Part shown: positions 21,047 to 35,253 of the stretch, piece after piece
Position numbering within the stretch: position 1 is the stretch's first letter
Layout of the letters: each line of letters begins with the position of its first letter
Source: Pilaira anomala
Taxonomy: Eukaryota > Mucoromycota > Mucoromycetes > Mucorales > Mucoraceae
Reading direction: 5' to 3'
DNA length: 64,000 bases
NCBI GenBank assembly: GCA_025716855.1
Contig: JAIXMQ010000019.1
Span: 399,001 to 463,000 of the forward strand
The notes under the pieces: model-generated
Databases searched by the model: none
What the model was told of the DNA's origin: nothing
Seen by the model: only the letters and a program-made list of their open reading frames with translations
Program-made: the position numbers and the translations under genes

Positions 21047-22269
21047 TTAGTTGGTATCTTCAATAACCCATTCAATAACTTCGTCCATTTCTTCGTCTTC
21101 ATCTAACTTGATATTATGAGAATATCCCGGTAAATTCCATTTTTTATGAATCATGAGTAAAGCAAGCAATATTGGTAAATGAATGACACTTCCAAAAAAT
21201 AATTGTTTACCGGTTTTTTCATTACTATCTATGGATTTAGTTTCACCAATGAAAAAAAAAAAAAATATGCATATATATGTTTTTACCTGCTTCTCCAGAA
21301 TCGATAAGCACCATATGCCATAGCAGCATTAATGACTGTAGAATCAGCAGCAAACCACCAAGAAGTTAAACCTAAATAAGGTACAGCAGCACAAAGAGGA
21401 AACATGGCTAAACTGTAACGTAAAGAAACACGAGCATTTAATTTAGGGTCAGTGACGGCCATCATACGATAACCAGCTTTAGAATAATCTGCGCGTAAAT
21501 TCCAAGCCAATGCATTAAAATGAGGGAACTGCCAAGCATAAAGCAAACCACCCAATACCCAAGCTCCTGGATCAGCCAAAGTTCCTGTGACTGCAGTATA
21601 ACCCATCATAGGAGGAATGGCACCTACGACAGCACCAGCCCATGTATTTGCAATCGAAGTTCTTTTCATGGGTGTATAGATACAGGTATAAAGAACGATA
21701 TTAGCAGCTCCTAATATAGCGGTGATTGGGTTCACACAAGCAGCTAAAATGGATACACCCGTCAAACCTGTCAAGGCTCCAAATCCAAACGCATGTGCTT
21801 GTGATAATGCTCTTCTACCCAAAACTCGGTTTCGTGTACGCAACATTTGTGCGTCATAAGGTGTTTCTATCCATTGATTGATGGCGTTGGCTGAGCCGAT
21901 ACAAAGTCCAGTACCTACTGTCGTCGCAATTAATGTGACCACGCTGCTTTCTCCAGGGGCAATAGCATATCCTGCCATGGCCGTTAAAGCAACTAGTCCA
22001 GCTAGTTTAGATTTGATGAGTTCTTTATAGAGTAAAGGTAATTTAGAAAGTTGAGGCGACTCAATCATTTTATATTTAGTTACACGTTGCTGTTGCTGTT
22101 GCTGTTGCTGTTGTTGTTGTTGGTCCATGTCGTTGATGGGCTGCTGTTGTTGCTTTAAAGAAGGAAAGGAACTAAGTCTAGCAATAGATACATTTTTTAC
22201 AAATTGGCCATGTTTCAATTGCGTTTGCAAATGACTTCTTGCAAGTACATTAACTGTTGAACGAAACAT
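21047..22269 (-). CDS. COX10: Protoheme IX farnesyltransferase, mitochondrial (heme O synthase)
   Basis: Two exons (22269-21287 and 21224-21047, 62-nt intron) give 386 residues. The enzyme transfers a farnesyl group to heme B to make heme O, the first step to heme A of cytochrome oxidase, in the mitochondrial inner membrane. The N-terminus MFRSTVNVLARSHLQTQ is a plausible mitochondrial presequence. A Gln run (about residues 50-65) precedes the membrane part. The UbiA-type motif is present as NAINQWIETPYDAQMLRT-like sequence (N...D..Y/D..M.RT), with the second motif and LGGLLYAWQFPHFNALAW. The short last exon gives the C-terminal helix (LFFGSVIHLPILLALLMIHK) and an acidic tail (DEDEEMDEVIEWVIE). 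The acceptor CCATAGATAG/T is set by frame. Confidence 0.95.
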
Positions 22270-22419
22270 TCCTATTATATAATATTGACAGAAAATACAA
22301 TACAAATAAAAAATTAAAAAAAAAAAAAAAAAAAACTTGTTTATTTATTTTAAAAAAAAAAGTTCTTCTTGGTGTGTGCTATATAGTAAAAACCCCGCCC
22401 CAGAAAGAAATGTTTATTC

Positions 22420-24038
<1,619 letters not shown>

Positions 24039-24339
24039 TTTGTTTTTCTTAGTATTTAAAAAAGAAGAGAAAAGAAATTATTTTTTTCCACGTAACTAAA
24101 AAAAAAAAAAAAAAAAACTATAAAAGCCAAGCCCACTTGAATATCCGTTCAGTTCATGTGTTACAATAAGATATATGTAGTAAAGATGACACAGTGGGTT
24201 GTTGCAAAAAAATTAGATATATTTTATTACCGCGAAAAAAATTAACGGAGTTTTCGACCATCTTTAATGCTTCAAATAAATCCCTCATAATAGTTATGGT
24301 ATGACATTCATTATTAAGTTTTATATGGCTGCTACACCA

Positions 24340-25620
24340 CACTTTTTTTTTTTTTTTTAAAGAAGGAGGAAGTCAAGAGCCACGAACCCGATATTGTACT
24401 TGCAGAAGAGGCAGAAAGCCCGTCATTCTCAAGATCGTAGGGTGATCTTTCACTGTTTACTCAAATAAATTAGCTTTTGGCTAATTCTAATTTTTTTTTT
24501 TTTTTTTTTTTGCCTCAAGGTGAAAAGTCTTTCAGGCAAGACCTGGGCTTTTCGCATATTTTAGCTGCAGTCGAAGGAGACCGGCAGACGAAGAGATCCA
24601 ACGTATATAAAACATGATCTACCAGCTTTACTTCTTGGCTCATATTATGGCCTTCCATGCCAGCAATCTGTATGTATTGTCCTGCAATTTACTCTTTTAT
24701 TCCTTGCCTTCAGCGTATTATTTCTGTAAAAGCGATCAATGTTATTTTTTTTTTTTTTTTTTGCTTCGAGCAAAACCTTTCCTATGATCACTATTAGAAC
24801 TTGTCACTATTAAAATCTTTGGCAAATTCGACGCTAACTAAGGTTCGACTGTTCTCCCACCGGGAGAACGAAATCAGACTCTCAAATCAATTTTATCATC
24901 ACCTAATGGTGAAAAGCATTTTTTGTGGTTGTTGCTCTGTTTTTTTAGTTTCAGAGGACAGATTCTCCCCTAAAAAATACGGTTAATGCAAAAATTTTTT
25001 TTTTATGCATCAATCATTTACTACTTTACCACTTGCAGAAAAAATATTGTTCTTTTTTGTCTTCAAAGACAACAGCGAAAATCTTTGACCAAAAAATGGA
25101 CAATAAAGTTATCCTTAGAGTACTTTTCTGTAGAGGAGGCCTTCAACAAGATGGTCTTCTGTCATGTAATTATTCAACACTGTTATAATAAAACCTCGTG
25201 TTAGATAATTTACACATTACGACTATATACTATGAAGTATGATTCTCCATCTTCAAAGGCAAATTCTCCTTGATAAAGTAAGGATCTTTTGAAGCCGCTA
25301 CTACTAATGGTAAGCACTTCAATCTCTTTGAAGAAACTATTTAACGGCATAAAGTAAGATCTTTTTTTTGCGAATAATAGACGTGGAAGGCAGTTCATTG
25401 ATCAAATATCCGAGTTTTTTTTTTGTTTTGTTTTCTTACGCAGGAAGGGTAAATATTTGTGTCGATAAAAAGCAAGATATGTAGAGCCTTTCAGTATTAT
25501 ATGTAGCTTACTTTTTAAAGCAATTCGCACGGATTTTTGCCCACTTGTAGATTGCTCAACAACCTTGACCAGTTCCACAAACCTCAGAAGAGATAGTAGA
25601 AGAGTCAATATCTAGAAGCA
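24340..25620 (-). pseudogene. Degenerate repeat-family gene, copy 2
   Basis: A decayed relative of the sequence at 14641-16250. Minus-strand pieces: SLLYQGEFAFEDGESYFIV (about 25280-25220), ILLKASSTEKYSKDNFIVH (about 25165-25095), DDKIDLRV then RSPGGRTVE and VSVEFAKDFNSDKF (about 24910-24800), RFYRNNTLKARNK (about 24745-24705), and MSQEVKLVDHVLYTLDLF (about 24640-24590). The same order occurs in copy 1. Stops and frame changes are frequent. DNA similarity is also visible directly, for example around TTACCACTTGCAGAAAA in both (15422 and 25028). Function unknown. Confidence 0.55.
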
Positions 25621-26341
25621 ACAAAAGCAACAGAGAGTTCACCATACTAACAACAAAGTAACAGGCGATACAAGCAAAACGTCATTAGGCGTATCACGTC
25701 ATCAGCAGCAAATGCAAAACTCTTCTTTTAGTGATCCTCTCCTCGTATTTTCAACTTGAACAGTAGAAAAGAGTAATAATACTATCACGTGAGACTTTAT
25801 TGACTGCTTTGTTTCTCGCTCTTTAGCTGGTGGAACAAATTTCAATTGTTTTACAGCAAAAAAGCTGCTCGTAGTATAGGACCGTATCAACGGGGATGAT
25901 GATCAGAGTCATTTCTATAAGGCCTTTGGGATTCCAATTCATATATAGCTTTTTCTCCCTTTTCTCATACCTTGTCGACTTAAAAGTTGTATTAAATTTA
26001 TTATTAGTTTTTTGAAAAAGAGAAGAAGAAGTAATTGTTTCTGGTTAAGGGGGATGAGATAAGAAAAAAAAAAGCTTTGTTTCCCCCGCTTGAAGAAAGG
26101 GACTTTCTTCGACTGTTTTTCTTCGTTTTTTAGAAAAGGAGAGGAGAATTGCTAAAATCCTGTGTTTCCCACCAAAAAAAGGTGTAATTGATTTAATAAA
26201 GGAGGCTTGTGTGAGCCAATTTTGATTACACGTTCTTTTTATTATTGTCTTTGTGATACCGGATTAGAAAAAAGCTGTAAACAGCCCCGCTTATGCTTCT
26301 GTCACCCCTTGGCAAAAAAATTCCCCGCAATAAAAAAAGAC

Positions 26342-26376
<35 letters not shown>

Positions 26377-26447
26377 TACATATTATCTTCTTTTCTTTTT
26401 GTTTCAACAACAATAAAAAAAAAAAAGAAAAGAAAAAAAAAGAAAAT
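25621..26447. promoter_or_regulatory. Intergenic region with HMG-CoA reductase promoter/5'UTR
   Basis: No gene recognised. The last 110 bases hold a run of about 31 T (26343-26373) and an A-rich leader immediately before the ATG at 26448. I could not identify a sterol-response element with confidence. Confidence 0.45.
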
Positions 26448-27253
26448 ATGGCTTCAGTTCTACCAAAACATACTGGAACCAGTGCGTTTCGATCAGTTTC
26501 TGCCATGTTTGGTAAAGGAATCCATAGAGCAGCCAAGTTATCTTCTCGTAATCCTATAGAGATGATTGCTGGTATTCTCATTCTATCATCGTTCAGTTAC
26601 TTTTATTTATTCAACTTGGCTCGTACCTCAGATATCTTTTCAGGTACTGTCACGCGTCTTTATCCAACACTTGTTTATGCTGATAAACACTCTGCTCAGT
26701 TTCAACAGTTGAAAAGAAACGAATTATCATTTGAAGACACTCATGCCGTCAAGGTTCAATTAAAGCAAATCTCTATTACTGATCAAGAAAAGAATGTGAT
26801 TGACAAGGATACTATTCACTCTATTCTCAAGTTTCAAAACATTATTCAACATACTTTATTGGACGACCATGTTGGACCCTTTGGTTATAATTCTCTTTGC
26901 TTTAAAGACGCTCAAGGTCAATGCTTTTCTTCTTCTATTTCAAATATCTTTGATTCAGAAAACTTGAATGATTTAACTCAATCTATCAATCAATATCCTG
27001 AATTGGCTCAAACTGTATTTGGTGATTTAGATTTAAATGCATCTACTGCTTCTTCCATCTTGTTATCTTTTGCCTTTAATGCTTCTACTACTTATAGACA
27101 AGAATTATCTTATTTATGGGAACAAAAAGTTTCTACTTTATCTACTGGTGGTGATTTGATTTCTCTTTCAAATAATGGTAACCAAGAAGATATCTTTACT
27201 TGGATGTTTATTATCACTAGAAATATTGTGTATCGTATCAAAGAATTAATCGA

Positions 27254-27296
<43 letters not shown>

Positions 27297-29992
27297 CTAT
27301 TGTCTTACAATCATTATTAACAAACTTATTATTAGATGGCTGATAATATCGATATCGTGGTTATATTGGCAGGTTATGTTATGATGTTGACAACCTTTGT
27401 TTCTCTTTACATGAACATGCGTTCAATGGGTTCTCGTTATACTTTAGCCACTGCTGTCATGGTAAACGGATTCTTTTCATTCATGTTTGCTTTATTAACT
27501 GTAAATGCGCTTGGTGTGGATGTTTATCCTGTCGTATTAGCGTAAGTTACCATTTTTTTATAGATATATATATATATTTATTATATACATATTCATTTTA
27601 TTTATATTTAGTGAAGCTATTCCATTTTTGGCTGTAACGATTGGATTCGAACGTCATTTTAAACTCACAAAGAGAGTATTTGAATACAGTAAAGAAACAC
27701 CATTGACTAGACAGGAGATTAGAAAGACAATTGTAAGAGCCGTAGATTCGGTTGCTTTACCTATCGCACGAGATTGTATTATGGAAATTACCGTACTTGC
27801 ATTAGGAGCTAAATCCGGTATCTCTGGTTTACGTGAATTTTGTTTACTTAGTGCGATTTTATTAGCCTATGATTTCATTAGTATGTTTACCTGGTATACT
27901 GCCGTTTTAGCTTTAAAGCTTGAACTCTTGAGAATTCGTGAAATTAATGGTACTACCGCCGCTAATAAAACTGGAACTTCTCAACAGAATCCAACTGGAA
28001 CTGGGTACATTCGTAGTACCGTCGTCAAAGCTTTTAGTGATACAACCACTACCAACAATAACAATGTTAAACATGATGAACCTATGATTGGCCGTGTTAA
28101 ATTATTGATGGTAAATATATATATATATATTTCATTGTTTAAAGTTATTAAAACAAAAATTTTTTTTTTTTTTTTTCTAGATTGTGGGTTTTGTAGCAAT
28201 GCAATTATTTAAAGTCTGTACTACCTTCCAGGGATCTTCTGGTCCTCAGGTTAGTATCGTTGAACCAGCAGTAAACAATGTACTTGAAAGACTCCTTGAA
28301 CAACACCGTGCATCCATTTCAAGTCATTTACCAATTATAGTGGAAGTGTTCCCTCCTTTACCTTTCCATGTCGCTTCAGCAACCAACAAAAGTTTTATTC
28401 CTTCAAGTATTCGTAAACCTTTAGAATATATGTTGGATACTTATTCTGTTTATATTCAACATCCTGTTATTTCAAAATGGATTACGCTTGCTTTATTTGT
28501 TTCTTTGTTTTTGAATACTTATCTTTTTAAAGTAGCTAAACAACCTGCTAAAGTAGTTGTTCCCACCACTATAACAACAACAACAACAACAACAGCAGCA
28601 CCAGTCGTACAACCCCAAACTATTGTCACAAAGAGACATGTAGAAAAGAAACGACCTGTGATTGTACATGGTGCTATGCGTACGTTAGAAGAATGTATGA
28701 GCTTAATTCATACTCCTGAAGCATTATCAGATGAAGAAATCATCTTACTTGTTCAAAAGGGTAAAATGGCTTCTTATGCATTAGAAAAGGTATTGGGAGA
28801 TTTAGAACGGGCAGTTAGTATTCGTCGTGCATTGATTTCGCGTGCTTCCATCACACAAACACTTGAAACAAGTTTACTTCCACTTCATAATTATCATTAT
28901 GATAAGGTCATGGGAGCATGTTGTGAAAATGTGATTGGATATATGCCTATTCCAGTAGGTGTTGCAGGACCTATGAATATTGATGGTGATATGATTCATA
29001 TTCCTATGGCTACGACTGAAGGTTGTTTGATTGCTTCTACTGCTAGAGGTTGTAAAGCCATTAATGCTGGTGGAGGAGCTACTACGATTATCACTGCTGA
29101 TGGTATGACTCGTGGTCCTTGTGTTGAATTTCCTTCGATTATTGGTGCTGCAGCATGTAAGAAATTTGTTGAAGAAGATGGTATTGATATCATCAAGGAA
29201 GCCTTTAATTCTACATCTCGTTTCGCTCGTTTAAGAAAATTGAAGGTAGCGATTGCAGGTAAACTTGTCTTTATTCGGTTCTCTACTACTACAGGTGATG
29301 CGATGGGTATGAACATGATTTCAAAGGGTTGTGAAAAGGCACTTTCTGTCTTATCCGAAAGATTCCCTGAGATGCAAATCATCTCACTCTCTGGTAATTA
29401 TTGTACTGATAAAAAGCCCGCAGCGATCAATTGGATTGAAGGTCGTGGTAAATCCGTGGTGACCGAAGCAGTGATTCCTGGTGCCGTTGTTGAAAAAGTA
29501 CTGAAGACCACCGTGGATGCTTTGGTAGAATTAAATATCTCCAAGAATTTAATCGGGTCTGCTATGGCAGGTTCAGTCGGTGGATTCAATGCACATGCAG
29601 CTAATATCTTGACAGCGGTTTATTTGGCTACTGGACAAGATCCAGCACAAAATGTTGAAAGTTCAAACTGTATTACATTAATGAAGGCAATTAACAATGG
29701 TCAAGATTTACATATCTCTTGTAGTATGCCTAGTATTGAAGTAGGTACGATTGGTGGTGGTACGATCTTACCTCCTCAACAATCCATGCTTGATATGCTC
29801 GGTGTACGTGGTCCTCATCCTACTGAGCCTGGAAAGAACGCTCAAAGATTAGCTAGAATTATTTGTGCTTCCGTTATGGCAGGTGAATTATCTCTTTGTG
29901 CTGCTTTAGCTGCTGGTCATTTAGTAAAGGCACACATGGCTCATAATCGTGTTGTTGCTCCTCCAGTTCCTGGTTCTTGTATCAAATCATAA
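26448..29992 (+). CDS. HMGR: 3-hydroxy-3-methylglutaryl-CoA reductase
   Basis: Four exons (26448-27254, 27336-27541, 27612-28110, 28181-29992) give 1107 residues in frame. It reduces HMG-CoA to mevalonate with NADPH, the controlling step of sterol and isoprenoid synthesis, in the endoplasmic reticulum. The N-terminal half is membrane-bound: an early helix ([16 protein letters not shown]), then from about residue 270 a sterol-sensing domain ([14 protein letters not shown]... to [17 protein letters not shown]) and another helix near 605. A linker with Thr and Gln runs leads to the catalytic domain: [16 protein letters not shown], catalytic Glu in TTEGCLIAS (about 784), [11 protein letters not shown], Lys in DKKPAAINW (about 915), Asp in GQDPAQN (about 990), [12 protein letters not shown] and His in [10 protein letters not shown] (about 1089). 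All four catalytic residues are present. Intron 1 is mostly one A run. Confidence 0.97.
27255..27335 (+). other. HMGR intron 1, largely a single A run
   Basis: The 81-nt intron begins GT and then has an uninterrupted run of about 38 A (27257-27294). The remaining 40 bases end in TTATTATTAG. The frame closes correctly on both sides, so it is an intron and not an assembly gap. Confidence 0.85.
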
Positions 29993-30142
29993 AAGAAAAA
30001 AAAAAAAAAAAAAAGAATAAGAATACCTTGATTTTTTTTTTTTCATAAAAAAAAAAAAAAAAAGCTTTTATACTCCCTTTTACTCTCTTTCTTTCTTTTT
30101 TTTTTTTTTTTTACTATTTATTTCCACTCTCACTAATAGATT

Positions 30143-30184
<42 letters not shown>

Positions 30185-31519
30185 ATTACTCTTAAAGCTG
30201 TATTTTTTTTTTATGTTTGCGATTTAAAAATAAAAAGAATCTGTGAAACAACAATAATAAATAAAAAAAAAAAAACATGTTTCCGTGCCGTATATTATTT
30301 CTAATTACACAAAAAAACGAGTTTATATTTTATTGTAACCGGGTAAAATAAAATTTTAAAAATGACCATATTCTAAAGACAACAACTTTTTTTTTCGTTT
30401 TAGAGATAAGAAGAAGTATGAAACCAGATGCATCTAATATAGCAGCAGAAAATGCATTCATGTTTATTATAATTTGATAAAGAGCCTATATACTACTCTT
30501 GTTCAAGTATGAATGACTACCTATCTTTTGCTGAATACCAGTGCATCACTCGTAAGATATATAGGAGAGGTCCTTGCCTTTGCTGTTGTGTATCTATGTA
30601 GGAAAATAAAACTGGCACTAGACAAGAAGTTATTGTTGTTGTTGTGTGTGTGTGTGGGGGGGGGGGAGGACTTTTTTTTTTTTTAAAAAAAAAAAAGATG
30701 AATACAATGGCGAAGGATGTAGTAATGTATACATTTTGTAAACAGTTTGACAATAAATTCTTCTTGTAGAAAATACACATTGAATCTACAATAAATAATC
30801 TGTTTAAAACACAACAGAATTAAACATTTTTTAATATACAATTTAATATCAAGCGAACACAAATATTACGTTTTTGTAACTAAAAAAAAAAAAAAAAAAA
30901 AAAGCAAATTAGGAAATGACTTGTTCTATTTTGTTCAGTACTTGTTTTGACCATGTGTGGGGCTTGCATTCTTAATCAACGATTTTTACGATATTCGTTT
31001 TTTTCAGAAAAAGGGGAAAAAAAATCTTTCTCAAAAAGAGAACAATAAAGTTTATCATTGGTACTGTATCACGAAATTTTTACATGCAAAAAAAAAAAAA
31101 AAAATTAGAAACAAACAGTGAAAAAAAAAAAAAAAAAATACTTTCTATGCCCTTCTTTTTTTATTACAATGCACATTAAAAACTTTTTTCTTTTTAGACT
31201 TTTAATAAAAAAGTAATTATCAATAAGAAAAAACGTTTGAATTAGTAGATGATTAAAACGGAGTGGACTGGGTAAATAAATAAATAAAAAAACGTTTTAA
31301 AAATGATAATCGGAAAAAGTGAAATGTTTTACGATGAAACCTCATAGCAGTAGTAAAAAAAAAAAAAAAAAAAAAAGTAAAAATAACTCGAAAGAAATTC
31401 CTTGCCCTGAAAATAAAAACTGATCGAGTAATAATAATTAGCAAAGATCAATGATAATTAAAATGACGGTATATTTACATATTTTTTTTATTGTTATGTA
31501 TAGTAAAAAAAAAAGAGTT
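29993..31519. other. Intergenic region with homopolymers and a CT tract
   Basis: Between the HMGR stop and the FAD-protein stop (convergent genes). It contains several A and T runs, a (CT)n tract at about 30145-30179, a G run at 30656-30667 and no supported gene. Short open frames here are low-complexity. Confidence 0.55.
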
Positions 31520-33348
31520 TTAATAAGGTAATTGAACACTGATGTTTTCTGCAGGAGCGATACCTTTAGTAACAACGAACTCAGCACTAGCAACACAACC
31601 TTCAAGCAAAGGAATACCTTTCCAACAATAAGAGCCCACAAACCAGATACCATTTTTACCTTGACAAGGACCCAGACTTGGTTCTTGATCCCCCTTCTGT
31701 ATAGGAAATAAATCTTGTTGTAAAGCCTGTTTCGACTCGAGTGTGACCGTAGCCCGTTCAAACCAACTGACCGATAAGACCTTTTTAGGGTCAACAGATA
31801 GACAAGGGTTTGTGGTCTGCATATATATATTGCCCTTCTTTTCAATAATGTTGTTATGTGTCATATTTAAGATATGCGTGGTCATGGTCGTGTCATGAGG
31901 ATAAGGTATAATTAGATCACTGTTACCTGGTTCAACGCTTTGATCTACCATGGCTAAATTAAGGGCTTTCCAATTACTAGGATTTGAAGGTAATAATCGG
32001 GTGTCTGTGTGGTTAATGACTAAAGCTGTATCGTATTGAAATTTAGCCAACATTTCGATTTGGCGTTGTACAAGCTGTACGTTTTCTTTGTAATGTTCAT
32101 ATGTCGATACTTCTTGTTTTAGTATAGTTGCGTAAGATTCCAACATTTTAATCGCTTGATTTCCTTGTGTAGCAAAAATGATATGATCAAAATCGTATTT
32201 GTGACCATGTTCATCGATCATCTCAAATCTATAGTCTGTGTTTTTGTTAGGTTGAATTGTGGTGATTTGTGTGTCTAAATGAACATGCTTAAGCGGAGCA
32301 GACATAGTTTGTACTACCTGTTGTACACCACAGGCAACAACATAAGATTCCTGGAATAACCCAACTGCCATATATTCTAATAATATAAAGTTTAGTCGAA
32401 AAGAGATATATATATATTATGTCGTTCTTTTTTTTACCAAGAATATCCGAAGCGGGATAATTCAACATGGATTGATATGAATTTGTACAAACAGCAGCGA
32501 ATAAAGGTACAAAGATTTTGTGTACAAAATAAGGATGAAATCTATAGGATTTAAAGAAAGAACCTAAAGTCATGTTGCAAATGGGGTGTTGGGGATCATT
32601 TAAATGACCTCGACGATGAAGCCAAAGAGAGATGATCATGATCCAAAGATATGAAAATGCAACGATAAATGCTCTCCAAAAGAATTGACACACATCAACA
32701 AAGTAATCTAATAATGTAGTTGAACCAGAAGATTTCACAATATCTAAATGTCCCACTGTACGTGCACCACTATAGACTAAATAAGAATCATTATCTGTAT
32801 AAGAAGCAACTTCGGAAGCTTCTATGTTGGATTGTCTCTTGTTTGCTAATTGTATAATTCGATACCATCCAAAACTAAACTTTGCTTCTTTGGCTGGGAT
32901 TTTAAGATGTTTGTATAAATTTGATAAATGAGAATAATAACCTAAAAAAAAATTACCGAAAATTTAGTTTAATCAAATTACTGCTATTTTTAAAAAAAAA
33001 AAAATCTTTTTTTTTTTTTTGTGGTTATGTAAAACATAAACAGATAAACAACGTTACCAGACATAAATGAACGCATTGGCACCTATTTATAAATAAATTT
33101 TTTTTTAAATTATTTTGTCAACTAAACAAAATCCATCATTTTTTTCTTACATCAATTCTAAAATCTTTCTCAGGCCCAACAGAAATAGAAGCGGCATCCA
33201 TACCTAATTGTGAATTCTTCTCAAACAAATGAACCTGAAATTCTTTCTCTCCTTCTACAACTTGTCCTTGACTAAGTAAATAACTAGCTGAGAGTCCTGC
33301 TAACCCAGACCCAATGACAGCTACCTTGATTGTTTTTTCTTTATTCAT
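31520..33348 (-). CDS. FAD-dependent amine-oxidase-like oxidoreductase
   Basis: Four exons (33348-33151, 33082-33058, 32941-32438, 32376-31520) give 527 residues in frame; exon 2 is only 25 nt. The N-terminus has the dinucleotide-binding fold VAVIGSGLAGLSASYLLS, followed by HLFEKNSQLGMDAASI and RIDVPMRSF. A hydrophobic stretch in the middle (FIVAFSYLWIMIISLWL) suggests membrane association. The C-terminal WFVGSYCWKGIPLLEGCVAS is the usual FAD-contact end of amine-oxidase-like proteins. It resembles the group of predicted NAD/FAD-binding proteins of the COG2907 type. Substrate unknown; flavin-dependent oxidation or desaturation is the family theme. It is divergent from the CPSF30 gene across 263 bases. 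Confidence 0.85.
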
Positions 33349-33611
33349 AATTACAAAAAAATCAAAAAAAAAAAAAAAATTAAAGAAAAAGAAAAGAAAG
33401 CATGTAAAAAAAAAAATTACAAATTACCTTGATCTCACTTATACTTCTTTTTTTTTCTGTGTGCTGCACTTTGAATTATCTTTTAAACAGTCACTTGAAT
33501 TTGAAAAAAAGTGACGTATCATAGACCTTTTTTAAGAACACATAGAAAAAAGAAAAAAACATTTCTATTCTTTTTTTTACCTTAAAAAAAAAAAACGATT
33601 AATAATCTCAC
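33349..33611. promoter_or_regulatory. Short divergent promoter between FAD oxidoreductase and CPSF30
   Basis: Only 263 bases separate the two ATGs on opposite strands. It is rich in A and T runs. No distinct TATA element recognised. Confidence 0.5.
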
Positions 33612-34615
33612 ATGGCGATGCTAGTTTCACCTATTTTTAACGTCAATCATAAAGAGCTTACTTTTGACTTTGAAGAATTTATTAAAAACGAACTTGGATT
33701 AAAACTCGATAACCAAACAAAACGAGAAGGTAATTAAGAACAAAAAGAAAAAAAAAAAGAAATGACATTAACCTTTTTTTTTTTTTTTTTCTTAAATAGA
33801 TGATCCCATTTGTAAATATTATTTAAAAGGAAGCTGTACAAAAGGTTCCAACTGTCAATTTAGACATAAAGGATACGATCGTGACAAGTCAGTTGTATGT
33901 AAACATTGGTTGCGTGGATTATGTAAAAAAGGAGACGGTTGTGAATTCTTGCATGTATTCAATATGAAAAAGATGCCTGAATGTTGGTTTTATTCAAAGT
34001 ATGGTGAATGTTGTAACGGGGACGAATGTATGTATCTTCATATTGATCCCGAGAGTAAACAAAAAGAATGTCCTTGGTATGCGCGTGGTTTTTGTAAACA
34101 TGGTAAGTTTGACTTTTTATATATATATATATTTTGACAAGTGATGACTAAAAAAAATATTATTGTTTTTTTTAGGGCCTAATTGCCGTAATAAGCACGT
34201 TCGAAAATTAGTATGCCAAAATTATTTGACAGGTTTTTGTCCTGATGGTCTTAACTGTCCAAACGGTCATCCAAAATACGAATTACCAGTAATGTACAAT
34301 AATCAAGGTGAAGGCTCAGGCGATCAACCAACACAACAACAACAACAACAACAGCCTTATCAGTCTCATTCAAATCACAATACCCAAGGAGATGATGATC
34401 ATCCAAAGCCATATAATAATAATAATAACAGTAATAGACAATCTCATTTCCAACAAGGCAATAATGGTGGTGGTGGAGGTGGTGGACAACAACAACAACA
34501 ACACCAACAACAAGGCACCTTTAGAAAATTAGAGGACGTGACTTGTTATAAATGTGGACAACAAGGTCATTATGCTAACCGATGTCAACAGGGACGACCT
34601 GGACCACCAAAGTAA
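33612..34615 (+). CDS. CPSF4: mRNA 3'-end processing factor CPSF30/Yth1 with CCHC knuckle
   Basis: Three exons (33612-33729, 33800-34102, 34176-34615) give 286 residues in frame. CPSF30 binds the AAUAAA signal in the cleavage and polyadenylation complex. Five tandem CCCH zinc fingers are visible: CKYYLKGSCTKGSNCQFRH, CKHWLRGLCKKGDGCEFLH, CWFYSKYGECCNGDECMYLH, CPWYARGFCKHGPNCRNKH and CQNYLTGFCPDGLNCPNGH. After a Gln/Asn/Gly-rich low-complexity linker there is a C-terminal CCHC zinc knuckle, CYKCGQQGHYANRC. Budding-yeast Yth1 lacks this knuckle, while animal CPSF30 has it. The start at 33612 gives the usual short acidic N-terminus. ATG at 33618 is an in-frame alternative. Confidence 0.95.
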
Positions 34616-35253
34616 AAATAAGAACAAATTTAAATAAAGCATTTGACAGGGTTTTGATCACTTTTTTTTGTTTGATCTCTCTTTTTTTTTTTTTTTTTTT
34701 TTTTTTTGTTGAAAAACGTATCCAATAATAGTTTAAAAACTTGCATTAATAGATTGTTTTTATCTTGTTTTTAAAGATTTGAAGTGTGTGTGTGTGTGTG
34801 TGTGTGAAAATGAATTGAAACAATGGGGGGGGGAGAGTTGAGTTTCTTTTTTTTTTTTTTTTTTTTTTTTACTCAGAAATAGAATTTTCAGTATATGTAC
34901 TTTTTTTAACAGTTGCATATGCAATAATGTGAAACAGCTTATTGCTGATAATAAAATGATCCAAAAAAAAAGCATTTGATTTGAATATGTTCTCGACCCC
35001 TTATCAAATCTTAGAAAAAAGAACTTTTTTTTTTTTTTTTTTTATTTTGATCTCTTGAGAGAGTTTTAATAATACACTGAATAACAACGGAATTGGAAAT
35101 AAAAAAAAAGGCGAGACATGCTTGTTTCCAGTTTAGTTCCGAAATTGATCTACGCTTTTCGATAAATTTATATAAAAAGAGGGGGATTTTTTTTTTTTTA
35201 CCACTAATTTTCTTTTCTTTTCTCTTCTCTTAATTATTATATTAATATCACTC
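34616..35253. other. Intergenic region
   Basis: 3'UTR of CPSF30 and promoter of the cyclin gene. It holds long T runs (about 34683-34707, 34849-34870, 35025-35043), a (TG)n tract at about 34785-34805 and no gene. Confidence 0.6.

Noticed and set aside
28996..29589. Minus-strand ORFs inside the HMGR gene
   Set aside because: Antisense shadows of a clearly identified conserved gene.
30517..30780. 87-codon minus-strand ORF
   Set aside because: Low-complexity (poly-Phe, poly-Pro, His-Thr) translation of homopolymers; no conserved segment.
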